Shown one piece after another: positions 24,713-34,075 of a stretch of 64,000 bases of DNA. Location of the stretch: assembly GCA_017462125.1 (NCBI GenBank), contig JAFTRQ010000132.1:41493-105492 (forward strand), in the 5' to 3' direction. The position numbers and the translations under genes are program-made. The DNA comes from Clostridia bacterium. GTDB taxonomy: Bacteria > Bacillota_A > Clostridia > Oscillospirales > CAG-272. Position 1 is the first letter of the stretch; each line of letters begins with the position of its first letter. Under the pieces are notes generated by a model. It was given only the letters and a program-made list of their open reading frames with translations. It was not told the DNA's origin and did no database searches.

Positions 24713-26077
24713 ATGAACAATCTGAAAGCAGGCTTTGCCCGCGTGAACGTAACCCCTATGATGGGGATTCCGATCAACGGATATTTTATCGACCGTCTTG
24801 CTGACGGTGTGCTTGACGAGCTTGAGATAAACGCGCTTGCACTTGAAGCAGGCGGTAAAAGGGTCATTCTGCTCTCCATTGACTCCTGCAGCATCAGCAC
24901 ATATATACAGGACGAATTCAGAGCACATATTTCTGCCGTAACAGGCCTTCCTGTAGAGGCGATCTATATTCACGCCACCCACAGCCATACCACACCTTAT
25001 GCCGACCCAAAGCACGGTCGTTTGCCCGCGGGAACAGCAGAGATCGTTGAGGAATACAGACAGTTTTTGCTCCGCCGTTTTGCTGACGCGGCAAAAATGG
25101 CGATCGATGATTTGAAGCCCGCGCAGATGGGCATCGGCGTGGGATGTGCACCAAACGTGGCGTTTGTCCGTCGCTTCAGAATGAAGGATGGCAGTATTAA
25201 AACAAACCCCGGTGTCCACAATCCCGACATCGTCGCTCCCGTAGGCGAGGTAGACGAGCGAGTCAACGTCCTGCGATTTGATCGCGAGGGCGCAGACAGC
25301 ATCGCGCTTCTTAACGTTGGCAATCACCCCGATACCGTTGGAGGCTGTAAGATCTCCGCCGATTGGCCCGGATTTGCACGCAGAAGCCTTGAGAAAGCGA
25401 TCAACGGAGTGAAATGCATCTTCTTTAACGGCGCGCAGGGTGACGTCAACCACGTCAACGTTCATCCTACAAAGGGTGATTTCAACGATATGTCCGTGGA
25501 TTTCGACGACGTCTCACGCGGCTACGGTCACGCAAGACACATGGGGCGCGTTGTAGCCGCGGCGGCAATGCAGGTCTGGGATAAGGTCTGCTACACCGAC
25601 GTGGATTCGATCAAATGCATCAACAGAACCGTGGGCGTTCCCTCCAATATGCCCGATCCCCAAGATATGCCCTTAGCTCACGAATATGCAAGCCTTCACA
25701 ATGCTGGAAGAGACTCCGATATCCCCTACAGCGGTATGATGCTGACCACCGTGGTGGCAGAAGCTCTTCGTATGGTCAGACTTGAGCACGGTCCCGAAAG
25801 CTTCCCTATGACCTTCTCGGCGATCTCCTTGGGAAACGTGGCATTCTTCGGTATCCCCGGTGAGCCATTTAACGGCATTGGACGCTCGGTCAAGGAATCC
25901 GAGGGCTGGGATATGGTGCTCCCCACCTGCCTTACAAACGGCTCTGAGGGCTACTTCCCTATGAAGGACGCCTATGATGAGGGTGGGTATGAGGCAAGAA
26001 GCTCCAACTTCAAATCAGGTGTCGCCGAGCTGATCATTGAGATTGGTAAGGAGATGCTTGGGGAATTGAAAAGCTAA
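24713..26077 (+). CDS. Neutral/alkaline ceramidase-like hydrolase
   Basis: 454 residues. The N-terminus AGFARVNVTPMMG and the metal motif IHATHSHTTP (H87, H90, H92) are those of the neutral/alkaline non-lysosomal ceramidase N-terminal domain family, zinc amidases in their studied members. The protein is shorter than true ceramidases (about 650-750 residues), lacks a signal peptide and probably the C-terminal domain, so the substrate may be a small amide rather than ceramide. A second family member is at 32539. Followed 62 bases later by the EEP gene. Confidence 0.78.
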   Translation: MNNLKAGFARVNVTPMMGIPINGYFIDRLADGVLDELEINALALEAGGKRVILLSIDSCSISTYIQDEFRAHISAVTGLPVEAIYIHATHSHTTPYADPKHGRLPAGTAEIVEEYRQFLLRRFADAAKMAIDDLKPAQMGIGVGCAPNVAFVRRFRMKDGSIKTNPGVHNPDIVAPVGEVDERVNVLRFDREGADSIALLNVGNHPDTVGGCKISADWPGFARRSLEKAINGVKCIFFNGAQGDVNHVNVHPTKGDFNDMSVDFDDVSRGYGHARHMGRVVAAAAMQVWDKVCYTDVDSIKCINRTVGVPSNMPDPQDMPLAHEYASLHNAGRDSDIPYSGMMLTTVVAEALRMVRLEHGPESFPMTFSAISLGNVAFFGIPGEPFNGIGRSVKESEGWDMVLPTCLTNGSEGYFPMKDAYDEGGYEARSSNFKSGVAELIIEIGKEMLGELKS

Positions 26078-26139
26078 TATATCCAAAATTCAGCACGTTT
26101 ATTAAAGCGAAATTTAATGATAGAAAGGACAAAAAGAAA

Positions 26140-26904
26140 ATGAGCAACAAGATCAAAATCAAGGTCGCAACCTACAACGTAGGCGATTACACAGGTAAAA
26201 ACATAACGCACGGCAGTGAGGAAAGCCGCGAAGCTTTTCGTGCCGTTATGAAAAAAGTAGATGCCGACCTTTGGGCACTTCAGGAGGACGTTGAGTTCTT
26301 TAATAAAGAAACAAAGGAAACCGCTTTCGACGCCGTCTATTCCACCGTTCTTCCCAACTACAAAAGGAACTTCACCGGCAACTATAACGGAAAAGCCTTT
26401 CTCACAAAGTTCGAGCTTTCCGACGTCGAGCCCGTCAGATATACGGGAGATATGAAATTCCGTCACCCTTGGTATCTCAAGGGCAAGCTGGCGGTTGAGG
26501 ACAAGGAGATCACCTTGGTATGCCTCCATTTCGACTGGTCGGATCAGGCGGTACGCGCCGAAGAGATCAGACAGCTCATCGAATTTGTCAAGACGCAGGA
26601 ATACTGTATCATTATGGGCGATTTTAACCCCGAGGACTACGTTGACGACGGCAAAAAGGTCAGCAACAAGCTCTTTTATAAGGAAGAGCTTGCAAGATTC
26701 CAAGAGGTTGGCTTTGACGTGGCAAACGCAGGTCGCTTCGGAACCTTCGATACTATTGTTCACGACAGCTTCAATGCCATCAGCCCCTGCCCATTTGACA
26801 ACATTCTCGTCTCGCCCAAGCTGAAGCTTGTTGCCGCCGACAGAGTTGCCGAGCCTTGGATGAACGACCACGCTCTCGTCTGGGCGGAGATAGAAATTCA
26901 ATAA
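26140..26904 (+). CDS. Endonuclease/exonuclease/phosphatase (EEP) family protein
   Basis: 254 residues, full-length for the family, no signal peptide. The motifs are in order: ATYNVGDY (Asn), LWALQED (metal-binding Glu), GDFNP (Asp, Asn) and NDHALVWAE (His). The fold covers exonuclease III, inositol polyphosphate phosphatases and sphingomyelinases. Its pairing with a ceramidase-like gene hints at phosphodiester or phosphomonoester removal from a related substrate; this is inference. Confidence 0.85.
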   Translation: MSNKIKIKVATYNVGDYTGKNITHGSEESREAFRAVMKKVDADLWALQEDVEFFNKETKETAFDAVYSTVLPNYKRNFTGNYNGKAFLTKFELSDVEPVRYTGDMKFRHPWYLKGKLAVEDKEITLVCLHFDWSDQAVRAEEIRQLIEFVKTQEYCIIMGDFNPEDYVDDGKKVSNKLFYKEELARFQEVGFDVANAGRFGTFDTIVHDSFNAISPCPFDNILVSPKLKLVAADRVAEPWMNDHALVWAEIEIQ

Positions 26905-26923
26905 ATATCGCTCCTATTAACGC

Positions 26924-26953
26924 AAAAGGCTCCGACCGCGGTCGGAGCCTTTT
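26924..26953. terminator. Bidirectional terminator
   Basis: AAAAGGCTCCGACC, GC, GGTCGGAGCCTTTT between the EEP gene and the convergent dehydrogenase. Confidence 0.88.
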
Positions 26954-27000
26954 CATTTGCCTTATGGGAAGCTTTTTTCAAGAGTTTTCCGCAGTTCTCT

Positions 27001-28014
27001 TTACCACTCAAACTGTGCCACGGGCGGGAAATTGCGGTCATTGATCAATCTGTCGTAGACCTCTCCGCATTTGTCGGGAGTAAATACCGCATCCACCATT
27101 GCCGCGGGATGAATACGTCCGCCTGCAATCAGCTTAAGAAGTGCCTTCGTATCATCCTGCGCGGTAAACCAGCCCTCGTGAGACTCATACTTGGGACGCG
27201 CATTGGTGTGCGCACCAACAATCGTGATACCGGGGCCATGCACCTTACGGTAGTAGTCAATGTGGAATTCCTTGTTTCGGGTACAGCCGAGAAGTGCCAT
27301 TCTGCCAAATCTCGCCATACAGTCAAGGCTCTGATCCATACCGATGCCAAGTCCTGTTACCTCAATGACAGTGTTCACACCGCCACCCGTTACTTCCTTC
27401 ACCTTTTTCACAAAATCAGCCTCGGTAGGATCGAAAGCGTAGTCCGCGCCCAGAGACAGCGCCTTTTCTCTTCTCTCCTTCACGGGATCAACCGCGATCA
27501 CAGGTGCAGCACCCGCAACGCGGCCAAGCTGTACAGCCCAAAGGCCTAACACACCAAGGCCCATAACAAGCATCGATTCGCCAACCTCAAGTCCTGTCTT
27601 GCGGATCGCTGCCAAGGGGAACGTGCCGATATGACAGAGTGCCGCGTCTGCAAAGCTGACTCTGTCGTCAAGCTTATACACGTTGGCTCTTGACAGGACG
27701 TTGATCTCGCAATGAGCGCTCCACGCCATCGCTACTCTGTCACCTGCCTTCAAGTCGGTTACACCCTCGCCAACCTCCAGCACGATACCCGCGCTGCTGT
27801 AGCCCGAGGTACGGGGAAACTCCACGGGAGTTCCTTCAGCCACCGCTATGCTGACGTTGGGGTCACCCGAGCAAAGCGCGCGCTCTGTTCCACAGCTGAT
27901 CGAGCTGATCACGGTCTTAACCGCCACCATACCCGCGCCGACCGCGGGAATGTTTCTATCCAAAAATTCAGCCACTCCGGGCTTTGTATATACGATCTGC
28001 TTCATTGTTGCCAT
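27001..28014 (-). CDS. Zinc-type MDR dehydrogenase without structural zinc loop
   Basis: 337 residues. It has the MDR fold with C42-like SCGTE, the Rossmann segment GLGVLGL and an NAD(P) acidic residue region AVDPVKE. The four-cysteine structural zinc loop of the 3225 protein is absent, as in the subgroup related to inosose and galactitol dehydrogenases. It probably oxidises a cyclitol or sugar. AGGAGG precedes the ATG. Divergent from the AraC regulator at 28130 over overlapping promoters, so likely its target. Confidence 0.8.
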   Translation of the reverse strand: MATMKQIVYTKPGVAEFLDRNIPAVGAGMVAVKTVISSISCGTERALCSGDPNVSIAVAEGTPVEFPRTSGYSSAGIVLEVGEGVTDLKAGDRVAMAWSAHCEINVLSRANVYKLDDRVSFADAALCHIGTFPLAAIRKTGLEVGESMLVMGLGVLGLWAVQLGRVAGAAPVIAVDPVKERREKALSLGADYAFDPTEADFVKKVKEVTGGGVNTVIEVTGLGIGMDQSLDCMARFGRMALLGCTRNKEFHIDYYRKVHGPGITIVGAHTNARPKYESHEGWFTAQDDTKALLKLIAGGRIHPAAMVDAVFTPDKCGEVYDRLINDRNFPPVAQFEW

Positions 28015-28051
28015 TTTTCATATCCTCCTATGAAATATTACTTATAACACA

Positions 28052-28104
28052 ATTATAATATATTGACAAATCCTTTACAAGGTGGTATAATACGATAAAC
28101 CACC
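28052..28104. promoter_or_regulatory. Overlapping divergent promoters with operator
   Basis: Plus strand: TTGACA (28063-28068), 17 bases, TATAAT (28086-28091). Minus strand: TTGTAA (28080-28075), 17 bases, TATAAT (28057-28052). GGTGGT (28081-28086) and ACCACC (about 28098-28103) form an inverted pair over the plus -10, a candidate binding site. Confidence 0.82.
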
Positions 28105-28129
28105 ACGATAATCCGTTTAGAGGTAAAAA

Positions 28130-28882
28130 ATGAACGACCTTGAATACATCAGTCTTTTCGAAATGAGAGAGCTTTGCTTTGATACCACCTACACCACGGG
28201 AAGCCTACAGTCCTATTCCCGCCCGTGCATCGGATATCTGAAAAGAGGTATGGGCAAATTTTTCTGCAACGGAAACACCTATTTCGCCCACGAGGGCGAT
28301 CTGATCTACATCGCCAAGGACACCAAATATTACTCGATCTGGTATGGCGATCCCGAAATTGATTTCTATTCGATCTCCTTCGACTTCGCCCACCCATACG
28401 CCTACTATAATTACCGCTTTCAGATCGTACAGGGCTATCCCGCAAGACACTTCGACGGTATGTTCGAAAGCATCAAAAAAGAGCCCTTAACCGCCCTTTC
28501 TCATATGTACGCCTTGCTTGCCGACCTCTATCCCAGGATGCAGACCGAACAGGTGTCGGTGCAAAGCGGTGCCATCGAGCAGGCAGTGATTCATATCGAA
28601 AATCACTATACGGAGCCCCTTGAGATCAATGAGCTCTGCAAAAAATGCCACCTGAGCCGCTCCTCCCTCTTCGACGCATTTAAAAAACGAACGGGAGTCA
28701 GCCCGATCCATTATAAGCACAACGTAATGATCCAGCACGCGCTTGATATGCTGTCACATACCGACCTGACTGTGGATGAGATCAGTCAGCGTGTCGGCTT
28801 CTCCTCCTCCAACTACTTCCGCACCGTCTTCACCAAAATGACGGGCAAAACGCCGAAGGAAGTAAGAAAAAAGGGAGAATAA
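28130..28882 (+). CDS. AraC-family transcriptional regulator
   Basis: 250 residues. An N-terminal cupin-like sensing domain (YLKRGMGKFFCNGNTY...EGDLIYI) is followed by the double helix-turn-helix: INELCKKCHLSRSSLFDAFKK and the conserved second motif VDEISQRVGFSSSNYFRTVF with KTPKEVRK at the end. It should activate in response to a sugar-type ligand. Divergent from the dehydrogenase at 27001. Confidence 0.9.
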   Translation: MNDLEYISLFEMRELCFDTTYTTGSLQSYSRPCIGYLKRGMGKFFCNGNTYFAHEGDLIYIAKDTKYYSIWYGDPEIDFYSISFDFAHPYAYYNYRFQIVQGYPARHFDGMFESIKKEPLTALSHMYALLADLYPRMQTEQVSVQSGAIEQAVIHIENHYTEPLEINELCKKCHLSRSSLFDAFKKRTGVSPIHYKHNVMIQHALDMLSHTDLTVDEISQRVGFSSSNYFRTVFTKMTGKTPKEVRKKGE

Positions 28883-28897
28883 GGAGACTATACAAAC

Positions 28898-28923
28898 AAA
28901 AAACCGCCCATAGGCGGTTTTTT
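28898..28923. terminator. Bidirectional terminator
   Basis: AAAAAACCGCC, loop CATA, GGCGGTTTTTT, between the AraC gene and the convergent isomerase. Confidence 0.9.
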
Positions 28924-28939
28924 GTTTTGGTTGTACATT

Positions 28940-29815
28940 TCAAATTTTGATCTTTCCAATCAGATATCTACCTGTCGCTACCATCATATTGGCGGCGGGG
29001 AGACAGAGCTCACGGGGCAAAGGATTGACAAAATTCCCTGCTTCAAAGGTCAAATCACCCTCGTAGCCGATCTCACGAAGTGCCGCGCAAACGCTGTCCC
29101 AATTGATCTTTGAGAAATACGGCAAGGTGTGCAGATCTTCTTTTCCGTCTACGTCGTGTACGTGCAATGCTTTCAGCCTATCCTTGCCAAGGGCGCGGAT
29201 CAATTCACAGGGATCAACACCCACCAAAGGCGCGTGACCGATATCAACACATGCCACGAACCACTCGCTGTTGAGGGTGTCCACATAGCGAACGAACTCC
29301 TCAGGACGCGAGCAGGTGGAATGGTCTATCTTCAGCGCACCGGGCTGCTGCCACATATTCTCCACGGCTACTTTGACACCGTATTCCTCGCAATAGGGCT
29401 TCAGCGCGTTGTAAAACTGCATATTCCACTCAAAAAGCTGCTCGGGGACGCCGTCCAGACAATACTGCAGGTGCTGAACGGGATGAACTACTACGATCGG
29501 TACACCCAAGTAAGATGCATTTCGAATGGCTCTGCGAATATCGTGGAAGCGACGGACGGTCATATTCATATCGCGGAAGGAAGATCCCTCGGGCGCGTGT
29601 GCTTGATTGAAAACAAGGCCTCTGTCCTCGGCTCTCTTGCGCCATTCAATAAATTTTGTACGACCAAGCTCGCCATCGGTCTGCTCACCGTAATACTCTT
29701 CGCTGATATGAAAGGAAAAATCGATGGCATCAAAGCCCGCGTTCGCCATAAGATCGATAGCGGCCTCGGTTGACATTTTTCTTGCAAATTGGCTGTGTGA
29801 CGATGATAAAAGCAT
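28940..29815 (-). CDS. Xylose-isomerase-like TIM barrel sugar epimerase/isomerase
   Basis: 291 residues from the ATG at 29815 (GGGAGG seven bases upstream). AP-endonuclease-2 type barrel with metal ligands in VAVENMW, CVDIGH, HVHDVDGKED and LTFEAG. Family members epimerise ketoses or act on inosose-type substrates. Third gene of an operon after CapA-like and M20 genes. Confidence 0.83.
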   Translation of the reverse strand: MLLSSSHSQFARKMSTEAAIDLMANAGFDAIDFSFHISEEYYGEQTDGELGRTKFIEWRKRAEDRGLVFNQAHAPEGSSFRDMNMTVRRFHDIRRAIRNASYLGVPIVVVHPVQHLQYCLDGVPEQLFEWNMQFYNALKPYCEEYGVKVAVENMWQQPGALKIDHSTCSRPEEFVRYVDTLNSEWFVACVDIGHAPLVGVDPCELIRALGKDRLKALHVHDVDGKEDLHTLPYFSKINWDSVCAALREIGYEGDLTFEAGNFVNPLPRELCLPAANMMVATGRYLIGKIKI

Positions 29816-29828
29816 AAATACCTCCCAA

Positions 29829-30965
29829 TTACACCTCAAAATAATCAAGCATAATATCCGAGCAGATCTTCACGCCTGCGGGCAGGCTCGCGATCTCGAC
29901 CCACTCTTCTCTGGTGTGCGCTCCGCCGCCCATATAGATTCCGGGACAGACCGCAGGAACGCCCATAGACATAGGCACGTTGCAATCGGTAGAGCCCTTA
30001 CCGCGCTTGCAAGGGATGCCCGAATACTTCTCACAGATCTCGATCACGCGGCTGATCATTTCCTCGTGAACAACCTTATCCACGTTACCGCCGCAAGGAC
30101 GAACTCCCACAACCTCAACGGTAAACCTACCCTTACCTCTCGCATTTGCGCGATCTATTACGCTCTGGAACACCTTTTCCATAATCGCAAGGCATTCAGC
30201 GTCATCAGATCGGTATTCGTAAAGCATTTTTGCCGACTGTGCGATGGTATTGACGCTGGTTCCACCCTCGATCAGACCTACGTTATAGGTGGTCTTGGAG
30301 TCTCCAATGCGAGGAACCGCAACCGAATAAAGCTCTGCTATGACCTTGGAAAGCTCCGCTATGGCATTGCCGTTACCGAACGCACCGTATGAGTGACCGC
30401 CCTCGGTCTCGCAAGTCACCTCGTAGCGGTGCGAGCCAACGCACTTGCAGGTCACGCCACCGTATTTTCCGTCGAAGGTATAAAAGCGCTTGATTCTGCC
30501 TGCGAAATCCTTCATGATCTGCTTTGATCCCTTCAGATTTCCAAGGCCCTCCTCGCAGGAGTTGGCAACGATCAGAACGCCGCACTTGGGCTGAATCTTA
30601 TTGATAACGATATACTTTGTAACCATCATCATAATCGCCAAGGACATAGTGTCGTCACCCACGCCGGGAGCGTAGAAATTCTTACCGTCGCTTTTGACTT
30701 CAAATCCCTCAAGATCGGGGAAAACAGTGTCGGTGTGCGCCATAAAAACCACGATATCGTCTCTTCCCTCGCAGTTTATGGGATAGATGCAGTTTTTCGC
30801 CTCGTCAATGTAAACGCCCTCGGCGCCCTGCTCTTCCAACCACTTTTTGCAAAACTCTGCTCGCTTTTCCTCGTGATGCGAGGGTGCGGGAATCGCAACA
30901 AGATCAAAAAGCAGCTGATGCAGCTCGTTTATGCAGTTTTCTTGGTACGTTCTTAAATTTTCCAT
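29829..30965 (-). CDS. M20-family metallopeptidase
   Basis: 378 residues, no signal peptide. Two-metal peptidase pattern: MAHTDTVF, APGVGDDTMS, SCEEGLGN and a terminal GGGAHTREE, with a lid domain between. Resembles PepT/CPG2-type di- or tripeptidases. It begins one base after the CapA-like stop and is followed by the sugar isomerase 13 bases on, so the three are one operon. Confidence 0.85.
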   Translation of the reverse strand: MENLRTYQENCINELHQLLFDLVAIPAPSHHEEKRAEFCKKWLEEQGAEGVYIDEAKNCIYPINCEGRDDIVVFMAHTDTVFPDLEGFEVKSDGKNFYAPGVGDDTMSLAIMMMVTKYIVINKIQPKCGVLIVANSCEEGLGNLKGSKQIMKDFAGRIKRFYTFDGKYGGVTCKCVGSHRYEVTCETEGGHSYGAFGNGNAIAELSKVIAELYSVAVPRIGDSKTTYNVGLIEGGTSVNTIAQSAKMLYEYRSDDAECLAIMEKVFQSVIDRANARGKGRFTVEVVGVRPCGGNVDKVVHEEMISRVIEICEKYSGIPCKRGKGSTDCNVPMSMGVPAVCPGIYMGGGAHTREEWVEIASLPAGVKICSDIMLDYFEV

Positions 30966-30966
30966 A

Positions 30967-32253
30967 TCACCAATAGCAGACCCAAAGTCCGTCCTCCATT
31001 TTTATTTCTACTCCGTAAGCCTTTGACATCTCCGCCAGCTTATCCATAAATGCCGTATTCTTGGCAGGTTGAGGCAATCCCTCAAGATACTTGCCCTCGC
31101 CACAGCTTGCGTAGACAGGCATCAGCTTGATCGATTTCAGCCTCTTACCCTCGGTCTCCCAAAGCGGGATGATCGCCTCACGCATCTCCCTCTGCGCCAT
31201 AAGACCCGTGGTAAAATCACGGGAACGCTTTTTCAAAAGCTCAATAGCGCTGTCGTCGCTGTCCATTCCGTACTTGACGTAAAAATCCTCGGGAGCGAAC
31301 GCCACGTCGTAAAGCTGGATGAGAAAATCACCGAGAGAATAGAAGATCGGCTTGTCCCTGTAGACCTCAATCGCACGAAGCAGGTGAGGACCGTGACCAA
31401 TCACTGCGTCAGCGCCCCAATCGATCAGATTACGCATCAGCTCCTTTTGGAATGCGGGAACGGTGGTCTTGTCCATCCCCTCGATCTGATGATGGTGCAC
31501 CGAAACGATAACGTAATCCGAGCTCATCTCCGCCTCGCGAATAGAAGCCTTCAGTCTTTCTATATCCTTTTTATTGATTTCATAAATAAGACCGTAATCG
31601 TCACCCAAAACAAATTCCTGCTCACCGATCTCGCAAACACCCTCGGGCAGATAAGGATAATAGCCCTCACCTCTCGTGATCATCTTGGCACAGTTGATAC
31701 CGCACCTGTCTCCCACGCGCTTGATCGCCTCAAAATCCTCCTTGGGAACGACTACCTTTCTTGTTATACGCATACCGTTGATACCGGGTCTGCCCGCAAC
31801 TCTTCTCGACTGCTCACCCGCCATCATTGCCGCGTTAAAGCTCAGATTAATTGCGATCAGCGCTATTCTTCCGTTCTCGGTCTCAAGGTAAGCGGGGGCT
31901 GCCGCTTGATGAAGGTTGTTTCCAATGCCGGAGTGGCAGATTCCGCTCTCGTTCAGCGTTTCAAGCGTACGAGCAAAGCCCTCGAAGGAGAAATCAAATG
32001 CGTGATTGTTGTTTGCGCTGGTCATATTGAAGCCATAGCGCAGCATATCGTAATACATTTCGGGGTTGGTCCTGACGTACGTACCGCCTGAAAATTGGGA
32101 GGCAAAGCACTCACCCTCGTAATTGAGAGTGGTTTCAAGATTAAAAAATCTTGCGTCTCCCTGCTCGATAAAGGATCTGACCTCCTCAAATCCCTCGTAA
32201 CTCTGCGGCAATCTCTTCTGCACGAGAATGTCGCCCACGGCTGTAAATTTCAT
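30967..32253 (-). CDS. CapA-family metallophosphoesterase-like protein
   Basis: 428 residues with the CapA motifs VGDILV, NLETTL, NNHAFDF, VHHHQ and GHGPHLL. CapA/PgsA proteins function in poly-gamma-glutamate synthesis, but this one lacks a membrane anchor and the other cap genes, so that role is doubtful. With the downstream M20 peptidase it may process a glutamyl or similar polymer. No consensus promoter was found upstream. Confidence 0.82.
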   Translation of the reverse strand: MKFTAVGDILVQKRLPQSYEGFEEVRSFIEQGDARFFNLETTLNYEGECFASQFSGGTYVRTNPEMYYDMLRYGFNMTSANNNHAFDFSFEGFARTLETLNESGICHSGIGNNLHQAAAPAYLETENGRIALIAINLSFNAAMMAGEQSRRVAGRPGINGMRITRKVVVPKEDFEAIKRVGDRCGINCAKMITRGEGYYPYLPEGVCEIGEQEFVLGDDYGLIYEINKKDIERLKASIREAEMSSDYVIVSVHHHQIEGMDKTTVPAFQKELMRNLIDWGADAVIGHGPHLLRAIEVYRDKPIFYSLGDFLIQLYDVAFAPEDFYVKYGMDSDDSAIELLKKRSRDFTTGLMAQREMREAIIPLWETEGKRLKSIKLMPVYASCGEGKYLEGLPQPAKNTAFMDKLAEMSKAYGVEIKMEDGLWVCYW

Positions 32254-32538
32254 ATGGAAACCCTTTCAAGTTGAAAAAATCTAATTTTGATTGTTTACTT
32301 ATACTAACTCTCTTGTCGTCGGCAACAATAAATGAACGCATCAATCCCCTATCAAACCACGCATCAGCCGAAGAAAAACGAAGAGGATTCGGCTTGCCCG
32401 TTTATTTTCAAAGTGGATATTGATATCCGACATCAAGTTCATTTTAAAAATCTCCGAAAGCTACCTATAAGCTTTCTTTTCGTAAAAACATTTTGTTTTG
32501 CCGACTCTGCCCACGGCAGAGTCGGCAAAGCATAAAAA
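32254..32538. other. Gene-free stretch
   Basis: A 67-codon plus-strand frame (32332-32535) is present, but it has no ribosome binding site or family resemblance and overlaps a terminator. Nothing else supported apart from the hairpin at 32497-32529. Confidence 0.4.
32497..32529 (-). terminator. Terminator of the ceramidase-like gene
   Basis: A perfect 15-base stem TTTGCCGACTCTGCC/GGCAGAGTCGGCAAA with loop CAC, nine bases past the stop. The T run after it is weak. Confidence 0.7.
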
Positions 32539-34026
32539 TTATTCCGCAAACATCTCGTTGATCTCTTTGACAGTTTTTCTTACCAGCATATCGCCTCCAA
32601 CGTGTCCTGCATTGCCGCTGGAAACGAACGCAGAGTAATGACTTCCGCCCTCTGCCTTCTCTGTGGGAAGATAACCGAAGGCTCCGCAGCAGAGCTGAAC
32701 CAAGAAGGTCTGCTTTGCAAGGCTTCTCGCTCTGATCTGATTACCGTAATTGAGGAACAGCTCGAAGGGATTGGTAGCGAACGCCACGTCACCGATCTTC
32801 AGAACGTGCATCTCAATAGTAAACATATCTCTGGTCTGCTGAAGATTGTATCTTGCCACCGTACCGCTGTGGATCTGCATTCTTGCGTTGTCTTCGTAGT
32901 TGATAAAGCCGTCACACTTTTCAAAGAACGCCTTGATCGCCGCAACCGCCTTGTCCTTCTCCTCGATGGTTACGCGGCGGAGAGGAAGATCCACGTTCAG
33001 CGTCTTATGGATGATCTCGGTTTCGGTTACGTATTCCTGCACGTCAGCAAGCTCGTAAAAGATCTCGTCGGCAATGCGTCTTGCCGCCTTTTCACAGCCC
33101 TTGATATCAAACATAGAGGGGTCTGCCCTTCTCTCTATCACCTTATCACGGAAAATATTGGGGTCATTCTTACAAACGGGGGAATCTACCCAACGCACAA
33201 GGTCACGGGGGCACATATCGCCCGCGGGAGAGATCAGACCGAGGAAGCCTACGTTCTTACCGTATTTCGCCTGTATCTTCTCTCTGACCTTACCCATATA
33301 GTCGGAGGAAATAAAGCTCTGATGCTCAAGGACCTGCGCAGGACAAGCCACGTTGGCGATAACACCCGTCAGATTCTTTTCCCCATCGTATGTAAACATC
33401 AGCTCAATGCCCGAATCGTTACCGCTTTCAAGCTCGGTGAAGTTTGCGCTGTTGGCATCTCCCCACATTTTAGCGGAACCGTCGTCGTAGCAAACTCTAC
33501 GGCAAAGGCCAACCGCCGCGCGGCCGAAAGCACAAGCATATGCGCCCTCAGCTCTCCTTGACCACGCCTCTGTAGCCGCCTTTGCAATTCTTTCCGCCAA
33601 AAACTGCTTTGCCTCGTCACCGCGCAGAATATCCTCGCTATCATCGTGAACCAAAGGAATGTATTCTACGTGCTCGGGCTTGAATTCATTCAAGCTCTTC
33701 AGAGAATTGGAAAAGTTATCACTTCTTTTGCTGTATGCCATCGAGGTATGGGTATGGATCGCGCTGATGATCAGCTTATTCTTGGGGAATCCGCAGTCTG
33801 CGGGAAGAAGCGCCCTTGCGGCTTCAAGCAAGGTGTGGCTTGTGGACGGCAGATCACAGGCAACGAAGACCATACAATCCTCACCGCACTCCATAGCAAG
33901 GGCGGTAACAGATATAGGGGTCTCTATCTCGCCGGAAATTCTTTCGTAAAACTGACCTGCAAGATCAACTCTTCTGCCCTCGGGAACGATACTGACCTCA
34001 CTCCAGCCTATTTTGATCTTATTCAT
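32539..34026 (-). CDS. Ceramidase-like hydrolase, second family member
   Basis: 495 residues from the ATG at 34026 (AAAGGAG nine bases upstream; the longer frame is basic untranslated leader). GWSEVSIVPEG at the start and the metal motif SAIHTHTSM mark the neutral ceramidase N-terminal domain family. It has an insertion around the CPRDLVRW segment and ends in YGYLP-type residues. No signal peptide. Only distantly similar to the 24713 protein. It stands just downstream of the MFS gene and may belong to that operon. Confidence 0.75.
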   Translation of the reverse strand: MNKIKIGWSEVSIVPEGRRVDLAGQFYERISGEIETPISVTALAMECGEDCMVFVACDLPSTSHTLLEAARALLPADCGFPKNKLIISAIHTHTSMAYSKRSDNFSNSLKSLNEFKPEHVEYIPLVHDDSEDILRGDEAKQFLAERIAKAATEAWSRRAEGAYACAFGRAAVGLCRRVCYDDGSAKMWGDANSANFTELESGNDSGIELMFTYDGEKNLTGVIANVACPAQVLEHQSFISSDYMGKVREKIQAKYGKNVGFLGLISPAGDMCPRDLVRWVDSPVCKNDPNIFRDKVIERRADPSMFDIKGCEKAARRIADEIFYELADVQEYVTETEIIHKTLNVDLPLRRVTIEEKDKAVAAIKAFFEKCDGFINYEDNARMQIHSGTVARYNLQQTRDMFTIEMHVLKIGDVAFATNPFELFLNYGNQIRARSLAKQTFLVQLCCGAFGYLPTEKAEGGSHYSAFVSSGNAGHVGGDMLVRKTVKEINEMFAE

Positions 34027-34075
34027 AGCAATTCTCCTTTTACTTATGTGAACAAACTTTTGTTTTGTACCTATA

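Noticed and set aside
32332..32535. 67-codon plus-strand frame
   Set aside because: No ribosome binding site, overlaps a terminator hairpin, no family resemblance.
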